A stretch of DNA of 64,000 nucleotides from positions 1 to 64,000 of the forward strand of contig CABDVE010000001.1 in the NCBI GenBank assembly GCA_901420285.1, given 5' to 3'. The position numbers were made by a program, and so were the translations under genes. The notes beneath the pieces were generated by a model that did not search any database, had not been told where the DNA came from, and saw only the letters and a list, made by a program, of their open reading frames with translations. The stretch's first letter is position 1, and each line of letters opens with the position of its first letter. Below, one piece after another: positions 41,105 to 52,135 of the stretch. Source of the DNA: Stutzerimonas stutzeri. GTDB taxonomy: Bacteria; Pseudomonadota; Gammaproteobacteria; Enterobacterales; Pasteurellaceae.

Positions 41105-41842
41105 CTACCCTAAACGCTGACGCACGATTTCAAACAAACACACTCCGGTAGCCACCGAAACATTCAGCGATGATACAGAACCGGCCATCGGAATACTGAT
41201 AAGTTGATCGCAGTGTTCGCGGGTTAAACGTCGCATTCCCTCGCCCTCCGCCCCCATCACAAGCGCTAACGGGCCGGTCAACTTAGTTTGATAAATCGTT
41301 TCCGCAGCTTCTCCTGCCGTACCCACCACCCAAATATTGTAGTTTTGTTGCAAATCGCGCAAGCTACGCGAAAGATTGGTCACGCGAATTAACGGCACGC
41401 TTTCTGCCGCACCGCAAGCCACTTTACGGGCAATTGAAGTAAGTTGCGCCGATTTGTCTTTCGGTACAATTACCGCATCCACACCTGCGGCATCCGCCGA
41501 ACGCAAACAAGCGCCGAGATTATGCGGATCCGTCACGCCATCTAACACTAACAACAACGGATTTTGTTTGTTCGCCAAAATCGCGTCAAGATCGTTTTCA
41601 TTGAATTCTTTCGCCGCCTGCACGCGTGCAATTACGCCTTGGTGCACTTCACCGTTGGCTTTTTTATCTAAGGTTTGGCGATTGACAAACTGTACACCGA
41701 TACCAAGCTCGTAAAGTTGATTTAACAATGGCTGCAAACGTTTATCTTCACGCCCCTTTAACACGAAAACTTCAATCAAACGTTCCGGCGCATGGGCTAA
41801 AATACTGTTGACGGCGTGAATACCGTAGATTTGTTCTGACAT
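41105..41842 (-). CDS. rlmB: 23S rRNA (guanosine-2251 2'-O) methyltransferase RlmB
   Basis: SPOUT-class rRNA methyltransferase. The 245-residue protein starts [22 protein letters not shown]. The knot motifs are [21 protein letters not shown] (about 99-119), [11 protein letters not shown] (about 195) and [16 protein letters not shown] (about 215-230). It lies downstream of rnr on the same strand, the common rnr-rlmB pair. Confidence 0.96.
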   Translation of the reverse strand: MSEQIYGIHAVNSILAHAPERLIEVFVLKGREDKRLQPLLNQLYELGIGVQFVNRQTLDKKANGEVHQGVIARVQAAKEFNENDLDAILANKQNPLLLVLDGVTDPHNLGACLRSADAAGVDAVIVPKDKSAQLTSIARKVACGAAESVPLIRVTNLSRSLRDLQQNYNIWVVGTAGEAAETIYQTKLTGPLALVMGAEGEGMRRLTREHCDQLISIPMAGSVSSLNVSVATGVCLFEIVRQRLG

Positions 41843-41903
41843 AGGATTCTCTTTTTATATTTTATTATCCGGCCGCTCCACCAAGGGCGAGGCAAAGCAT
41901 CTC

Positions 41904-41913
41904 AATGCGGTGC
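41904..41913 (+). repeat. Solitary AATGCGGTGC motif, rnr-rlmB gap
   Basis: Intergenic copy with TAATTTG extension between rnr and rlmB. The 102-base gap shows no other clear signal. Confidence 0.8.
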
Positions 41914-41944
41914 TAATTTGCCCTTTCACTTACCGAAGCTTTAA

Positions 41945-44308
41945 TCATGCGGGCTTTCGCACGGATTTCTTAGGCACGGATTTCTTAGACGCTGCCTTCT
42001 TTTTCGTGGTATTTTTACCGCGTTTCGAGGTGTTTGGTGGTAATTCTTTAAAAACTTTTTTAGCCTTTGTTTTGGCGGTTTTGCCTGCTCGGCGAGGTTT
42101 GCGTTCGCTGCCGACAAGGGAAAAATCCACCATTTTTTGTGCTAAATGCACCGCTTCCACGCGAATACGCACCTTATCGCCCAGTCGATATTGCATTCCG
42201 CTGTTTTCGCCGATTAAGCGCTGTTTCGCCGCATCCAATTGATAATAATCGTTTTCCAAAGAAGAAATATGCACCAATCCGCTAATCAATAAATCGTCCA
42301 AGCGCACGAATAAACCGAAACTCGTTACGGAAGAAATCACACCGTTAAATTCACTGCCGATGTGATCTTGCATATATTCGCACTTCAGCCAATCGGCCAC
42401 TTCGCGCGTAGCTTCGTCGGCGCGGCGTTCGGTCATGGAGCAATGCTCGCCCAGTAAATCTATTTCTTCCACCGAATAATGGTAACCGCCGCTATTGGTT
42501 GTTTTGCGTTTCGCGCCTTGTTCTTTGGCAAGCAAATATTTAATACCGCGATGCAGCGTGAGATCGGGATAACGGCGAATCGGCGAAGTAAAATGGGCGT
42601 ACTCTTCCAACGCCAAACCGAAATGCCCGATATTATCCGCGTTGTACACCGCTTGGCTCAATGAACGCAGCAACATGGTTTGAATTAATTCGTGATCCGG
42701 CCGCGCTTTCACTTTTTCTAATAGCGCCGCGTAATCTTTCGTGGTTGGCTTTAACGCGCCGCCTAATGTCAAACCGAGCTCGCTTAAAAAGCTGCGGAAC
42801 GATGTTAGTTTTTCTTCGCTCGGCGCGGCGTGAATACGGTATAACGCCGGTTCTTTATGTTTTTCCATAAAATTCGCCGCCGCAATATTTGCCAAAATCA
42901 TACATTCTTCAATGATTTTATGCGCATCGTTGCGCACCACGGGTTCAATGCGGTCGATTCTGCCCATGGCGTTGAAAATAAACTTGGTTTCGACGGTTTC
43001 AAAATCAATCGCACCGCGTTGATGGCGCGCACCGAGCAAGGCTTGATACAAATGATGAAGTTCTTCCAAATGCGGCACAAGGGCAGCATAACGCTCACGC
43101 AATGCTTCATCACCTTCCAGTATTTTCGCCACTTTTGTGTAAGTTAACCGCGCATGGGAATTCATCACGGCTTCATAAAAGCGATAATCCGTCAGTTTAC
43201 CTTTGGCGGAAATTCGCATTTCGCACACCATGCACAAGCGATCCACTTGCGGATTAAGTGAACACAAACCGTTCGATAAAATCTCCGGCAACATCGGCAC
43301 CACGCGATTCGGGAAATACACGGAATTGCCACGATGATAGGCTTCCGTATCCAACGCCGAACGCAAACGCACGTAATAACTCACATCCGCAATCGCTACC
43401 CAAAGTTTCCAGCCTTTGCCATGTTTTTCGCAGTAAACGGCATCGTCGAAGTCGCGCGCGTCTTCGCCATCAATGGTGACCAACGGCAAAGCACGTAAAT
43501 CTACGCGGCCTTTTTTCGCGTCTTCCGGCACCTCTTCGCTGAATTTTTTCACGTATTTTTCCACCGCGCTTGGGAATTGGTGCGGAATATCATGATTGCG
43601 CAAGGCAATTTCCACTTCCATGCCTTTCGCCATATTGTCGCCTAGAATCTCGCGGATAACACCGACAGGTTGATTAAAGCCGGCGCTGCGTTCTTGTAAT
43701 TCCACTACAACGACTTGTCCCATACGGGCGCCATTGCGGTGCTCATTTGGCACCAGAATATCGCGCCCAATGCGGTTGTCATCCGGCACCACATAAGCGA
43801 AACCATTTTCCAAAAAGAAACGACCGACAATTTGTTTTTTGCGGTTTTCCAGCACACGCACAATACGTACTTCACGCCGCCCACGGCGATCCAAGCCCAT
43901 CGGTTGCGCCAATACGAAATCGCCGTGCATCACGCGTTGCATTTGATGATTCGGGATAAATAAATCGTCTTTTTGCCCTTCCACCTGCAAAAAGCCAAAG
44001 CCCTCGCGATGGCCGATGACGGTACCTTTGAGCAAATCCAATTTTTCCGGAAGCGCATAACGTTTGCGTTTGGTAAACACCAGTTGCCCGTCATTTTCCA
44101 TTGCGCGCAAACGGCGGCGTATTCCTTCAATTTGTTTTTCGTCATGAATCGAAAGTGCGGTCAAAATTTCTTCCCGATTCATCGGCGCGTTATTCTCGCG
44201 AATCAGGTTTAAAATAAACTCACGGCTTGGAATCGGATTGTCGTATTTTTCCACTTCCTGCTGATAATGCGGATCTTGGTATGCTAAATTTTTTTGCTTT
44301 TTTGCCAT
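41945..44308 (-). CDS. rnr: Ribonuclease R
   Basis: Processive 3'-5' exoribonuclease that degrades structured RNA. The 787-residue protein has an N-terminal helix-turn-helix (about 25-70), cold-shock domains (about 85-235) and an RNB catalytic domain with the Asp cluster in [15 protein letters not shown] (about 275-289). An S1 domain (about 635-720) and a Lys/Arg-rich tail (about 735-787) complete it. A canonical uptake sequence lies at 44153. Near 43733 there is a one-base variant of the new motif. Confidence 0.97.
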   Translation of the reverse strand: MAKKQKNLAYQDPHYQQEVEKYDNPIPSREFILNLIRENNAPMNREEILTALSIHDEKQIEGIRRRLRAMENDGQLVFTKRKRYALPEKLDLLKGTVIGHREGFGFLQVEGQKDDLFIPNHQMQRVMHGDFVLAQPMGLDRRGRREVRIVRVLENRKKQIVGRFFLENGFAYVVPDDNRIGRDILVPNEHRNGARMGQVVVVELQERSAGFNQPVGVIREILGDNMAKGMEVEIALRNHDIPHQFPSAVEKYVKKFSEEVPEDAKKGRVDLRALPLVTIDGEDARDFDDAVYCEKHGKGWKLWVAIADVSYYVRLRSALDTEAYHRGNSVYFPNRVVPMLPEILSNGLCSLNPQVDRLCMVCEMRISAKGKLTDYRFYEAVMNSHARLTYTKVAKILEGDEALRERYAALVPHLEELHHLYQALLGARHQRGAIDFETVETKFIFNAMGRIDRIEPVVRNDAHKIIEECMILANIAAANFMEKHKEPALYRIHAAPSEEKLTSFRSFLSELGLTLGGALKPTTKDYAALLEKVKARPDHELIQTMLLRSLSQAVYNADNIGHFGLALEEYAHFTSPIRRYPDLTLHRGIKYLLAKEQGAKRKTTNSGGYHYSVEEIDLLGEHCSMTERRADEATREVADWLKCEYMQDHIGSEFNGVISSVTSFGLFVRLDDLLISGLVHISSLENDYYQLDAAKQRLIGENSGMQYRLGDKVRIRVEAVHLAQKMVDFSLVGSERKPRRAGKTAKTKAKKVFKELPPNTSKRGKNTTKKKAASKKSVPKKSVRKPA

Positions 44309-44486
44309 TTTCTTTTGTTACTTAACATCTAAAAAATCGGGAGGAGTTTGACACCGTAGGGCGGAGAATGCAAGGAAAGAAAATCAGCCCCCATTGATCA
44401 GTACAAATGATAAGTAAAAATGATGAATACAGTTAATGAGTGCAGATGATAAATGGGTTTTGCAGCAAGCGGAAATTCATGGCTTC

Positions 44487-44531
44487 AAATAGCACCGCAT
44501 TGGAGCGCCTTCCAATGCGGTGCTATTTTTA
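44487..44531 (-). terminator. Hairpin of paired motif copies after rluA
   Basis: 18-bp perfect inverted repeat (44487-44504 / 44511-44528) with a 6-base loop. Both arms contain an exact AATGCGGTGC. The arms end in ATTT/AAAT and T or A runs follow. Position fits a terminator for the rapA-rluA operon. Confidence 0.7.
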
Positions 44532-44571
44532 ACGTCCGTTTGCGCGTTGCAACGCTTGTATATCAGAGACG

Positions 44572-45249
44572 TCATATCGCGTTTTTGCTTTGAAAATTTG
44601 CTTCTGCCCGAAATGTCATGGGCTCAGCCGTAATCGGGTGAGTAATGGTGAGTTGTTCTGCGTGCAAACAAAGGCGCGATGCCATGCTTTTTGCCTGCGG
44701 ATGAGCATAAAATTTATCGCCTAAAATCGGATGACCGAGCGCCAACATATGTAATCGAAGCTGGTGCGAACGTCCGGTAATCGGTGTGAGTTTTACACGC
44801 GTGCTGTTGTTCGGTAAACGTTGTAAAACTTCAAATCGAGTAACCGCGCTTTTGCCGAATACAAAATCCAAGCGCTGCCGCGGGCGGTTTTCCCAGTCGC
44901 AAATCATCGGCAAATCGATTTCGCCGCGATCTTCTTTAATCTGTCCCCATACCAAAGCTTGATAATATTTTTTCGGTTCACGTTCGCGAAATTGGCGTTT
45001 AAGTTCTTTGTCTGCAGCCTTGCTTAAGGCGAATAAAATAATGCCGCTGGTCGCCATATCAAGACGGTGCGCCGGTTCGCAAAAACCAAATTTTTCTTTC
45101 ACGCGGCTCATCGCGCTGTCATGATATTGTGGTTGGTTGCCCGGCACGGAAAGCAAGCCACTCGGTTTATTCACCACGCAAAGATGATTGTCTTGATAAA
45201 TAATGTCCAAATAAGGTTCCATCGGCGGATGGTATTCAATCAACGCCAT
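44572..45249 (-). CDS. rluA: Dual-specificity pseudouridine synthase RluA
   Basis: Makes pseudouridine at 23S rRNA 746 and tRNA 32. I choose ATG 45249 (MALIEYHPPMEPYLDIIYQD), 225 residues; the frame extends 21 residues into rapA. The catalytic Asp is in HRLDMATSGIIL (about residue 64), and the uridine-binding block is PITGRSHQLRLHM (about 165). It starts four bases past the rapA stop. Confidence 0.95.
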   Translation of the reverse strand: MALIEYHPPMEPYLDIIYQDNHLCVVNKPSGLLSVPGNQPQYHDSAMSRVKEKFGFCEPAHRLDMATSGIILFALSKAADKELKRQFREREPKKYYQALVWGQIKEDRGEIDLPMICDWENRPRQRLDFVFGKSAVTRFEVLQRLPNNSTRVKLTPITGRSHQLRLHMLALGHPILGDKFYAHPQAKSMASRLCLHAEQLTITHPITAEPMTFRAEANFQSKNAI

Positions 45250-45253
45250 ACGA

Positions 45254-48031
45254 TTATTCCTTGTTTGTGATGATGACGCGCAAACTGTCCAATCGCCAAT
45301 TGGCTTTGGCAAGTTCCTGCAGGGATTGGTCGCGTTGTGCGCTCAAAATCTCAATTTCAGTTCGACGAATATTTTTATTCACTGCTTGTAACGCTTGCAG
45401 ACGATGAAGTTCCGCGCTTAAAGTTTGGTCGGCAAGCTGTTGCGCCTCGGCGATAACCGCTTGCGCCAAGGGCTCAATGCGGTGCTCTCCGACGAGTAGT
45501 AGCCGTTCCAATGTCGGTCGTGCCATTTTTATCATTTTGCTTGCCACTTCCCGTCCGAGTGGTTTAAGTTTGTCTTGTAAGGTTTCAAAGGCCACTTGGG
45601 CGGCAATGTCATGACCTTTGTTATCAAGTAATAAACGAATCGGCGTCGGCGGCAAAAAACGACTAAGTTGCAGCCCTTTCGGCGACTGACTTTCCACCAA
45701 ATACACCAATTCTAATAACAATGTACCGGCCGGCAATCGTTTGTTGATAAGCAACGCCGCAGCGGCCTTGCCGATGTCGCCGGAGGCGATTAAATCGATT
45801 CCTTGACGAATCATTGGGTGATCCCAAGTAAAAAATTCCAGTTCTTCGCGCGCCAGCGCAAGATTGCGATCAAAGGTTACCGTTACGCCTTCTTCTTTTA
45901 AGCCCGGGAAATCCGGCACCAGCATGGTGCCGGTCGGCGTAATCACAATGCTGTTCTCACCCAAATCCTCTTGTTCCACGCCGATAATATCGAATAAATT
46001 CAGCGTAAAGTTCACCAATTCGCTTTCGTTATCTTGCGCCGCGATGGCTTCGGCTAGAGCTTGCGCTTGCTCGCCACCGTTAGAATTAAGTTCCAACAAG
46101 CGATCGCGGCCTTTTTCTAACTCAAGTGCAAGTTTTTCGCGCGCTTCTTGGGTTTGCTTAATCAACGACTCAAAAAACGTTTCAGAAATTGAGCGCACTT
46201 TCGCCAGTTCATCGGCGAAACGTTCAAATAACGCCATGCCCGTCGAACTGCTTTGCACAAAGGCGTTCAAGCCTTCGTGATACCAACGCGCCAGTTTTTG
46301 CTCCGTCGAACCTGCTACGCAGGGCACGTAAATTTGCACATCGCGCAACTGCCCGATGCGATCCAAGCGGCCGATAGATTGCTCCAATAAATCGGGATTT
46401 TGCGGCAAATCAAATAAGACTAAAGTACCGGCAAACTGGAAGTTACGCCCTTCCGAACCGATGCTTGAACTAAGCAACACCTGCGCCCCCTGTTCCGTAT
46501 CGGCAAAATACGCCGCGGCGCGGTCGCGTTCGACAATCGACATATTTTCATGGAACAGCGCGGCGCGAATGGCTTCTTTTTCACGCAAAATTTGTTCCAA
46601 CGCCATCGCGGTCTGCGCACTTTGGCAAATCACTAATACTTTTTCAGTACGCCGGGTTATAAGAAAATCTCTCAGCCATTGCGTTTTCACCGCCTCTATT
46701 TCGGATTCATTTTCCGCCTGCAACGTAATTTGATGATAAATACGACGCGGAAAACCCTTCACTCCTTGACGCGTATTACGAAACAAAACGCGGCTGGTGC
46801 CGTGACGGTCAATTAAATTTTGTATCAATTCTTGGCGTGCGCGTTGCTGCGCTTCTGCATGATCGGAAGCCATTGCACGAAATAGCGGTGCGGCATCTTG
46901 CTCACCCAATAAATCGGAAATATGATTTTTTTCTGCCGCGCTTAAGGCGTTGTCGGCAAGCAAAGATAGCACCGCATCGGCAACCGGTTGATAGTGTTGT
47001 TGCTCTTTTTGGAACGCGGCATAATCAAAGAATCGCTCCGGATCGAGCAGTCGCAAGCGGGCAAAATGACTTTGCCGACCAAGTTGTTCCGGCGTAGCGG
47101 TGAGCAATAACACGGAAGGCGTCGCTTGAGCGAGTCGCTCCACCAATAAATAGGCGGGACTTGGTTCTTCTTCGTGCCAAACCAAATGATGCGCTTCGTC
47201 CACAATTAAACAATCGAAACCGGCGGCAAGTGCTTGTTCGACGCGTTGAGGCGAATCGGCCAACCAATCCAACGCGCAAATAATCAGCGCCTCCGAGGCG
47301 AACGGATTCTCACCGCCGGCGGCAAAATCGGCGCAACGTTCTTCGTCGAATAAGGAAAAATGCAAATTAAAACGCCGCAACATTTCCACCAGCCATTGAT
47401 GTTGCAAGGTTTCCGGTACCAAAATCAACACGCGCCGCACTTTTTCGGCAAATAACTGATTTTGCAAAATCATGCCCGCTTCAATGGTTTTTCCTAATCC
47501 CACTTCGTCCGCCAACAACACACGCGGATTCACGCGATTGCCTACTTCGGCGGCGATATGTAATTGGTGCGGAATCAGCCCCGCGCGAATGCCGCGCAGC
47601 CCGCGTAATGACGATTTGAATTGCGCCCGTTGATGTTGCAAGGTGCGATAACGTAAGGCGAAATGATGACTGCGGTCAAGTTGCGCCGAAAAGAGACGAT
47701 CTTTTGCAGAACTGAACGAAATAAGCGGTGAAATATCGCTTTCTTGCACAATCACCCGTTCACCCTGTGAATTTTTCACTAAATAGAAATTCAACCCATT
47801 TAGGTGTTGAATATCCTCAACATTGCCTTGCCAACCTTCTTTATGGCTAAGAAATTCGCCCTTGTTAAATTGAATGCGCATAAGCGGCGCTTGGGCGACA
47901 GAATAAATTCGCGTTTCATCCGATGCAGGAAAATGGAGCGTTACAGTGCGCGCATCAAATGCGGTGACTACGCCTAATCCAAGATTATTTTCAGTTTCGC
48001 TCAACCAACGCTGACCAAGGGCAAAGGGCAT
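45254..48031 (-). CDS. rapA: RNA polymerase-associated ATPase RapA
   Basis: Swi2/Snf2-family protein that recycles RNA polymerase. I choose ATG 48031 ([14 protein letters not shown]), 925 residues; another ATG lies directly before it, and the open frame continues to 48130. An N-terminal Tudor-like region is followed by helicase motifs [16 protein letters not shown] (about 170-186) and DEAH (about 277). The C-terminal helicase lobe has [11 protein letters not shown], and [11 protein letters not shown] follows near 560. It carries two copies of the motif (45476; a one-base variant at 46970). Confidence 0.95.
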   Translation of the reverse strand: MPFALGQRWLSETENNLGLGVVTAFDARTVTLHFPASDETRIYSVAQAPLMRIQFNKGEFLSHKEGWQGNVEDIQHLNGLNFYLVKNSQGERVIVQESDISPLISFSSAKDRLFSAQLDRSHHFALRYRTLQHQRAQFKSSLRGLRGIRAGLIPHQLHIAAEVGNRVNPRVLLADEVGLGKTIEAGMILQNQLFAEKVRRVLILVPETLQHQWLVEMLRRFNLHFSLFDEERCADFAAGGENPFASEALIICALDWLADSPQRVEQALAAGFDCLIVDEAHHLVWHEEEPSPAYLLVERLAQATPSVLLLTATPEQLGRQSHFARLRLLDPERFFDYAAFQKEQQHYQPVADAVLSLLADNALSAAEKNHISDLLGEQDAAPLFRAMASDHAEAQQRARQELIQNLIDRHGTSRVLFRNTRQGVKGFPRRIYHQITLQAENESEIEAVKTQWLRDFLITRRTEKVLVICQSAQTAMALEQILREKEAIRAALFHENMSIVERDRAAAYFADTEQGAQVLLSSSIGSEGRNFQFAGTLVLFDLPQNPDLLEQSIGRLDRIGQLRDVQIYVPCVAGSTEQKLARWYHEGLNAFVQSSSTGMALFERFADELAKVRSISETFFESLIKQTQEAREKLALELEKGRDRLLELNSNGGEQAQALAEAIAAQDNESELVNFTLNLFDIIGVEQEDLGENSIVITPTGTMLVPDFPGLKEEGVTVTFDRNLALAREELEFFTWDHPMIRQGIDLIASGDIGKAAAALLINKRLPAGTLLLELVYLVESQSPKGLQLSRFLPPTPIRLLLDNKGHDIAAQVAFETLQDKLKPLGREVASKMIKMARPTLERLLLVGEHRIEPLAQAVIAEAQQLADQTLSAELHRLQALQAVNKNIRRTEIEILSAQRDQSLQELAKANWRLDSLRVIITNKE

Positions 48032-48225
48032 CATATCGTTCTTTCTTTTTCGTTCGTTTCGGTACGGGGCGGCTATTGTAGCCCGATTAAAAGGGAAAGC
48101 AACGAAAACTGTGATCTGCTTCACAGTCATAAGAATTCCCGCCTTTGTCGCTTTACTTTGAACTTTACTTTGAAAAAGTGCGGTGCAAAAATGGCGCGGA
48201 TTTTCATTTAAAAACGGAGTAAAAA

Positions 48226-48909
48226 ATGAATTGGTCTGAACGTTTAAAACGCGAATTTTTATCCGGCTGGAAGCCTTTTGAGGTGATTTGGCTGACCCTT
48301 TTCGTGCTTGCGCAAATTTGGGCTTATATCCAAGCGCCGGACTCTTGGCTGGCGATGATTTCCGGGATTTCCGGGATTTTATGCGTGGTATTGGTGAGTA
48401 AAGGAAAAATCAGTAACTATTTGTTTGGACTGATTTTTGCCTACACTTATTTTTATGTAGCTTGGAGTGCGAATTTTTTAGGTGAAATGAACACGGTGCT
48501 TTATGTTTATTTGCCGTCGCAATTTATCGGTTATTTTATGTGGAAAAACCATATGCAAAACGACCACGGCGGCGCAAGCGTAGTGGCAAAAGCGTTGAGT
48601 GCAAAAGGTTGGGCAACCTTAATTATTGCGACTGCCGTCGGCACCTTGTTATTCGTGCAGGCATTACGCACGGCCGGCGGCAGTTCCACCGGTTTGGATG
48701 GACTGACCACCGTTATCACCGTCGCCGCTCAATTATTGATGATTTTGCGTTACCGCGAACAATGGTTGTTATGGATCGCTTTAAACGTGCTTTCCATTGC
48801 ACTTTGGGCAGAAACCCCGGCGATGTATTTAATGTATGGCGCGTATTTGCTGAACTCCCTTTACGGTTTTTACAACTGGAGCAAATTGGTCAAACAAGCC
48901 GACGTTTAA
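48226..48909 (+). CDS. pnuC: Nicotinamide riboside transporter PnuC
   Basis: Takes up nicotinamide riboside for NAD synthesis. It is important in Pasteurellaceae, many of which cannot make NAD from simple precursors. The 227-residue protein has about seven membrane helices and the WKNHM / [19 protein letters not shown] family segments. ACGGAG lies upstream of the ATG. It is a single-gene unit with a strong terminator, and a canonical uptake sequence lies just upstream (48176). Confidence 0.94.
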   Translation: MNWSERLKREFLSGWKPFEVIWLTLFVLAQIWAYIQAPDSWLAMISGISGILCVVLVSKGKISNYLFGLIFAYTYFYVAWSANFLGEMNTVLYVYLPSQFIGYFMWKNHMQNDHGGASVVAKALSAKGWATLIIATAVGTLLFVQALRTAGGSSTGLDGLTTVITVAAQLLMILRYREQWLLWIALNVLSIALWAETPAMYLMYGAYLLNSLYGFYNWSKLVKQADV

Positions 48910-48924
48910 AATTTTGCTAAACCG

Positions 48925-48951
48925 AACGCACCCGTTGGGTGCGTTTTTTTT
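48925..48951 (+). terminator. Terminator after pnuC
   Basis: Stem AACGCACCC (48925-48933) / GGGTGCGTT (48937-48945) with a 3-base loop, running into eight or more T. Confidence 0.92.
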
Positions 48952-48959
48952 GACTTATA

Positions 48960-49003
48960 AAAATAGCACCGCATTGGAGCCTGTCTCAATGCGGTGCTAT
49001 TTT
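48960..49003 (-). terminator. Hairpin of paired motif copies after the efflux operon
   Basis: 17-bp perfect inverted repeat (48960-48976 / 48987-49003) with a 10-base loop. Both arms contain an exact AATGCGGTGC and end in four A/T. It follows acrB on the minus strand, 33 bases past its stop. Confidence 0.65.
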
Positions 49004-49010
49004 CAAAGTA

Positions 49011-49040
49011 CAATTAAAGTGCAATTAAAGTGCAATTAAT
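49011..49040. repeat. 11-bp tandem repeat at the acrB stop
   Basis: CAATTAAAGTG occurs at 49011-49021 and 49022-49032, and a third partial copy (CAATTAAT) at 49033-49040 includes the acrB stop codon. Confidence 0.85.
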
Positions 49041-52000
49041 GCGCGGGTTTGCTTGCGTTTTCTTCAAACACTGGTAACGGTTTGTGTTCGGTCGCCACAT
49101 AGCTGTACACCACAGGCAATACGAATAGGGTGAAAATGGTGCCGATGGATAAACCGGCTACAATAACGATACCGATACTAAAACGCGATACCGCGCCGGC
49201 CCCCGTTGCGTAAAGCAGCGGAATCAAACCGGCTACCATTGCAGCGGTAGTCATCAAAATCGGACGTAAACGCACTTTTGCAGCAGCGGTAATCGCGTCA
49301 ATGCGATTCTTACCGTGTAATAACTGCTCTTCTTTCGCCACTTCGCACATTAAAATACCGTGCTTGGTGATAAGCCCGACGAGGGTAATTAAGCCTACTT
49401 GCGAGTAAATATTCAAGGTGGTGCCTGAAATACCGAAGAAAGATAACAAGTTAAGCATCAATAACGCGCCGCTTACCGCCAATGGCACGGAAATCATAAT
49501 CACCATCGGATCGCGAACCGATTCAAATTGAATCGCCAACACCAAGAAAATAATGATCACCGCCAAGGCGAAAGTGACCGCCAACGCGTTGCCTTCCTGT
49601 ATCAGCTGACGCGATTCCGATTTGAAGTCGTAAGTATAGCCTTGCGGAAGAGTGCTATCCGCTTGTTGTTGCAACCAAGCTACCGCATCGCCGGTGGAAC
49701 TGCCCGGCATCGGCACCGCACTGATGGTCGCCGCATTTAATTGACTAAAGCGCGGTAACGAAGTCGGTTGGGTTTCAAGTTTTATGCTAATCAAACTGCT
49801 CAGCGGTACGGCTTCGCCATTGCTGGCATTTAAGTAGTAATTGTTGAAACTTTCCGGCGATAAACGATCGTCGCGTTTTACTTGCGAAATCACTTTATAA
49901 GCCCGCCCGTCGATATCGACTCGAGTAATGGTGGCGCCCGACAAGAAACTGCCTAACGTATTACTGATTTGTTGCATGCTGATACCGTAAGTTCCCGCTT
50001 TTTCCTTATCGACGGAAATCGTCATCTGCGCGGTATCATATTTCAAGTCAAGATTGGTATAAATAAACTTACCCGACGCTTTCATCGCTTGTAAAAATTT
50101 CTCGGCGGTATTGGCTAAAGCATTATAGTCTTGCGCCGTTTTCAACACGATGGAAACCGGCGGACCTTGTTCTCCCGTATCGATTTCTGGGAAGTTAAAG
50201 GCAGACACGGAAACTTCCGGAATGCTTTTTGCCTTCGCATTCAGTTCGTTCATAATTGCTGCTTGTTTGCGAGAACGTTCTTTCCAATCTTTCAGTGTCA
50301 CGATATTCAACGATGCGTTAGAACTCGGCGCGCCGGCGATACTCATTCCAAACGATACTTCCGGCATCTCCATCAGGTTTTTCATATAAGGCTGCATCGC
50401 ATCTTGAATGTAGTCCACGTTTACATTAGACGGTGCCGAACCGATAGCGATAAATGCCCCCTTGTCTTCATTCGGCGTCAATTCGCTGGAAAGCGAATTG
50501 AAAAGAAACGGCAAACTTGCAAAGATCGCCATCGCAAAAACCACCATAGATTTACGGTTTTGCATCACGATGTCTAACATATAGTTATACAGCGCATTCA
50601 TTTTTCCGAGCGTATGTTCGACTTTGCGTTCCATCCAAGTCGGTTGCGCATTGGATTTCAGCAATTTGCTGGTCATCATCGGTGACAGCGTTAATGCCAC
50701 GATACCCGAAATGAACACCGCACCGGCAAGTGTTAAGGCGAATTCTTTAAACAGCGTACCGGTAATACCGCCCATTAAAGCCATCGGAGAATACACGGCG
50801 ATTAAAGAAATCGTCATGGAAATAACCGGCAAGGCAATTTCGCGCGTACCGATAATTGCTGCACGGAACGGCGTTTCCCCTTCTTTAATATGTCGATCCA
50901 CATTTTCCAATACGACAATCGCATCGTCCACCACCAAACCGATGGCAAGAATGAGCGCTAACAATGTCATCAAGTTAATGGAAAAATCTAAACTTTGTAA
51001 CATCATTAACACCCCAATCAAAGAAATCGGAATGGTTAACACCGGAATTAAAATGGCGCGCAGCGAGCCGATAAACATCAAAATCACTACCAAAACGATC
51101 ACCGTTGCTTCAACGATGGTTTTTACCACTTCATTGATCGAGCTGTTAATCGCAATGGTGCGGTCGTAGAGGATGTCGGATTCAATACTGTCCGGCAATT
51201 GTTTCTTAATGTTGTCGTACAACGGACGAATTTTTTCCGCTACCGTCAACGGGTTGGCGGAAGAGGTCGGGTTAATGCCTAATACTACAGAATCCGCGCC
51301 GTTAGCCGTGGCGCGCGAGTTATCGCTTTCTTTATTTAATTCAATGGTCGCAATATCGCGTAAGCGCACTAAATCATCGCCGTTTGAAGCCACAATCAGG
51401 TTGCCCAATTGTTCGACAGATTTCGTGGTGGTTTCCACTTTGTTGCGATAAGTCACATAGTAACCGTTGTCGCTACCCGCGGCGGTTTGTACGTTGTTCG
51501 CCGACAGAGCGGACATCACAGCTGGGGCGGAAAGATTTTGCCCAGCCATTTTTTGCGGATCCAACCAAATACGCATCGCATATTCCGCGGCACCAAAGAT
51601 TTGTACTTCCGCCACCCCTTCAATGGTAAAGAACTGCGGTTTCACCACACGGTTGATATAGTCGGTTACCTGGCTGGAATCGAGTTTCTTGGAACGGAAA
51701 CTAATATACATAATCCCCGTACCGCCCGATGAAGACGCCACGGTTGGATCTTCAATCCCGCTTGGTAACTCGGAGCGCACCGCATTGACCTTCGCCAATA
51801 CATCCGCAAGCGCCCCCGCCGGATCCGTATTAAGCTTCATTTTTACAGTGATGGTGGAAGAGCTCGGCGCACTTGAGGAAGACATATAATCAATATTGTC
51901 CGCTTGGGCGATCGATTCTTCCAGTTTTGAGGTGACAAAAGCTTGAATCAAGTTTGCATCTGCCCCCGGATATGCGGTGGTTACGGTAATAACCGTGGTC

Positions 52001-52122
52001 GTCATTTTAGGATATTCACGCACGGCTAATTTTGAGATTGCCTGCAAACCCAAAATAATGATCAACAAGCTAATCGAAACCGCTAAAACCGGGCGACGAA
52101 TAAATATATCGGTAAATTTCAT
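49036..52122 (-). CDS. acrB: Multidrug efflux RND pump, inner-membrane subunit
   Basis: Proton-driven exporter of drugs, dyes and detergents. The 1028-residue protein is a full-length HAE-1 family member with 12 membrane helices. The proton-relay Asp pair lies in GLVVDDAIVVLENVDRH (about 405), and large periplasmic loops occupy about 40-335 and 560-870. It is preceded by its membrane-fusion partner 14 bases upstream. Substrate range cannot be read from sequence. A motif copy lies at 51777-51786 (Asn-Ala-Val in the first loop). Confidence 0.94.
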   Translation of the reverse strand: MKFTDIFIRRPVLAVSISLLIIILGLQAISKLAVREYPKMTTTVITVTTAYPGADANLIQAFVTSKLEESIAQADNIDYMSSSSAPSSSTITVKMKLNTDPAGALADVLAKVNAVRSELPSGIEDPTVASSSGGTGIMYISFRSKKLDSSQVTDYINRVVKPQFFTIEGVAEVQIFGAAEYAMRIWLDPQKMAGQNLSAPAVMSALSANNVQTAAGSDNGYYVTYRNKVETTTKSVEQLGNLIVASNGDDLVRLRDIATIELNKESDNSRATANGADSVVLGINPTSSANPLTVAEKIRPLYDNIKKQLPDSIESDILYDRTIAINSSINEVVKTIVEATVIVLVVILMFIGSLRAILIPVLTIPISLIGVLMMLQSLDFSINLMTLLALILAIGLVVDDAIVVLENVDRHIKEGETPFRAAIIGTREIALPVISMTISLIAVYSPMALMGGITGTLFKEFALTLAGAVFISGIVALTLSPMMTSKLLKSNAQPTWMERKVEHTLGKMNALYNYMLDIVMQNRKSMVVFAMAIFASLPFLFNSLSSELTPNEDKGAFIAIGSAPSNVNVDYIQDAMQPYMKNLMEMPEVSFGMSIAGAPSSNASLNIVTLKDWKERSRKQAAIMNELNAKAKSIPEVSVSAFNFPEIDTGEQGPPVSIVLKTAQDYNALANTAEKFLQAMKASGKFIYTNLDLKYDTAQMTISVDKEKAGTYGISMQQISNTLGSFLSGATITRVDIDGRAYKVISQVKRDDRLSPESFNNYYLNASNGEAVPLSSLISIKLETQPTSLPRFSQLNAATISAVPMPGSSTGDAVAWLQQQADSTLPQGYTYDFKSESRQLIQEGNALAVTFALAVIIIFLVLAIQFESVRDPMVIMISVPLAVSGALLMLNLLSFFGISGTTLNIYSQVGLITLVGLITKHGILMCEVAKEEQLLHGKNRIDAITAAAKVRLRPILMTTAAMVAGLIPLLYATGAGAVSRFSIGIVIVAGLSIGTIFTLFVLPVVYSYVATEHKPLPVFEENASKPAH

Positions 52123-52135
52123 TCGTATTTCCTAA

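Noticed and set aside
50131-51169. Open frames of 148 and 181 residues opposite acrB
   Set aside because: Antisense shadows of a strongly conserved gene; composition is not protein-like and no start signals are seen.
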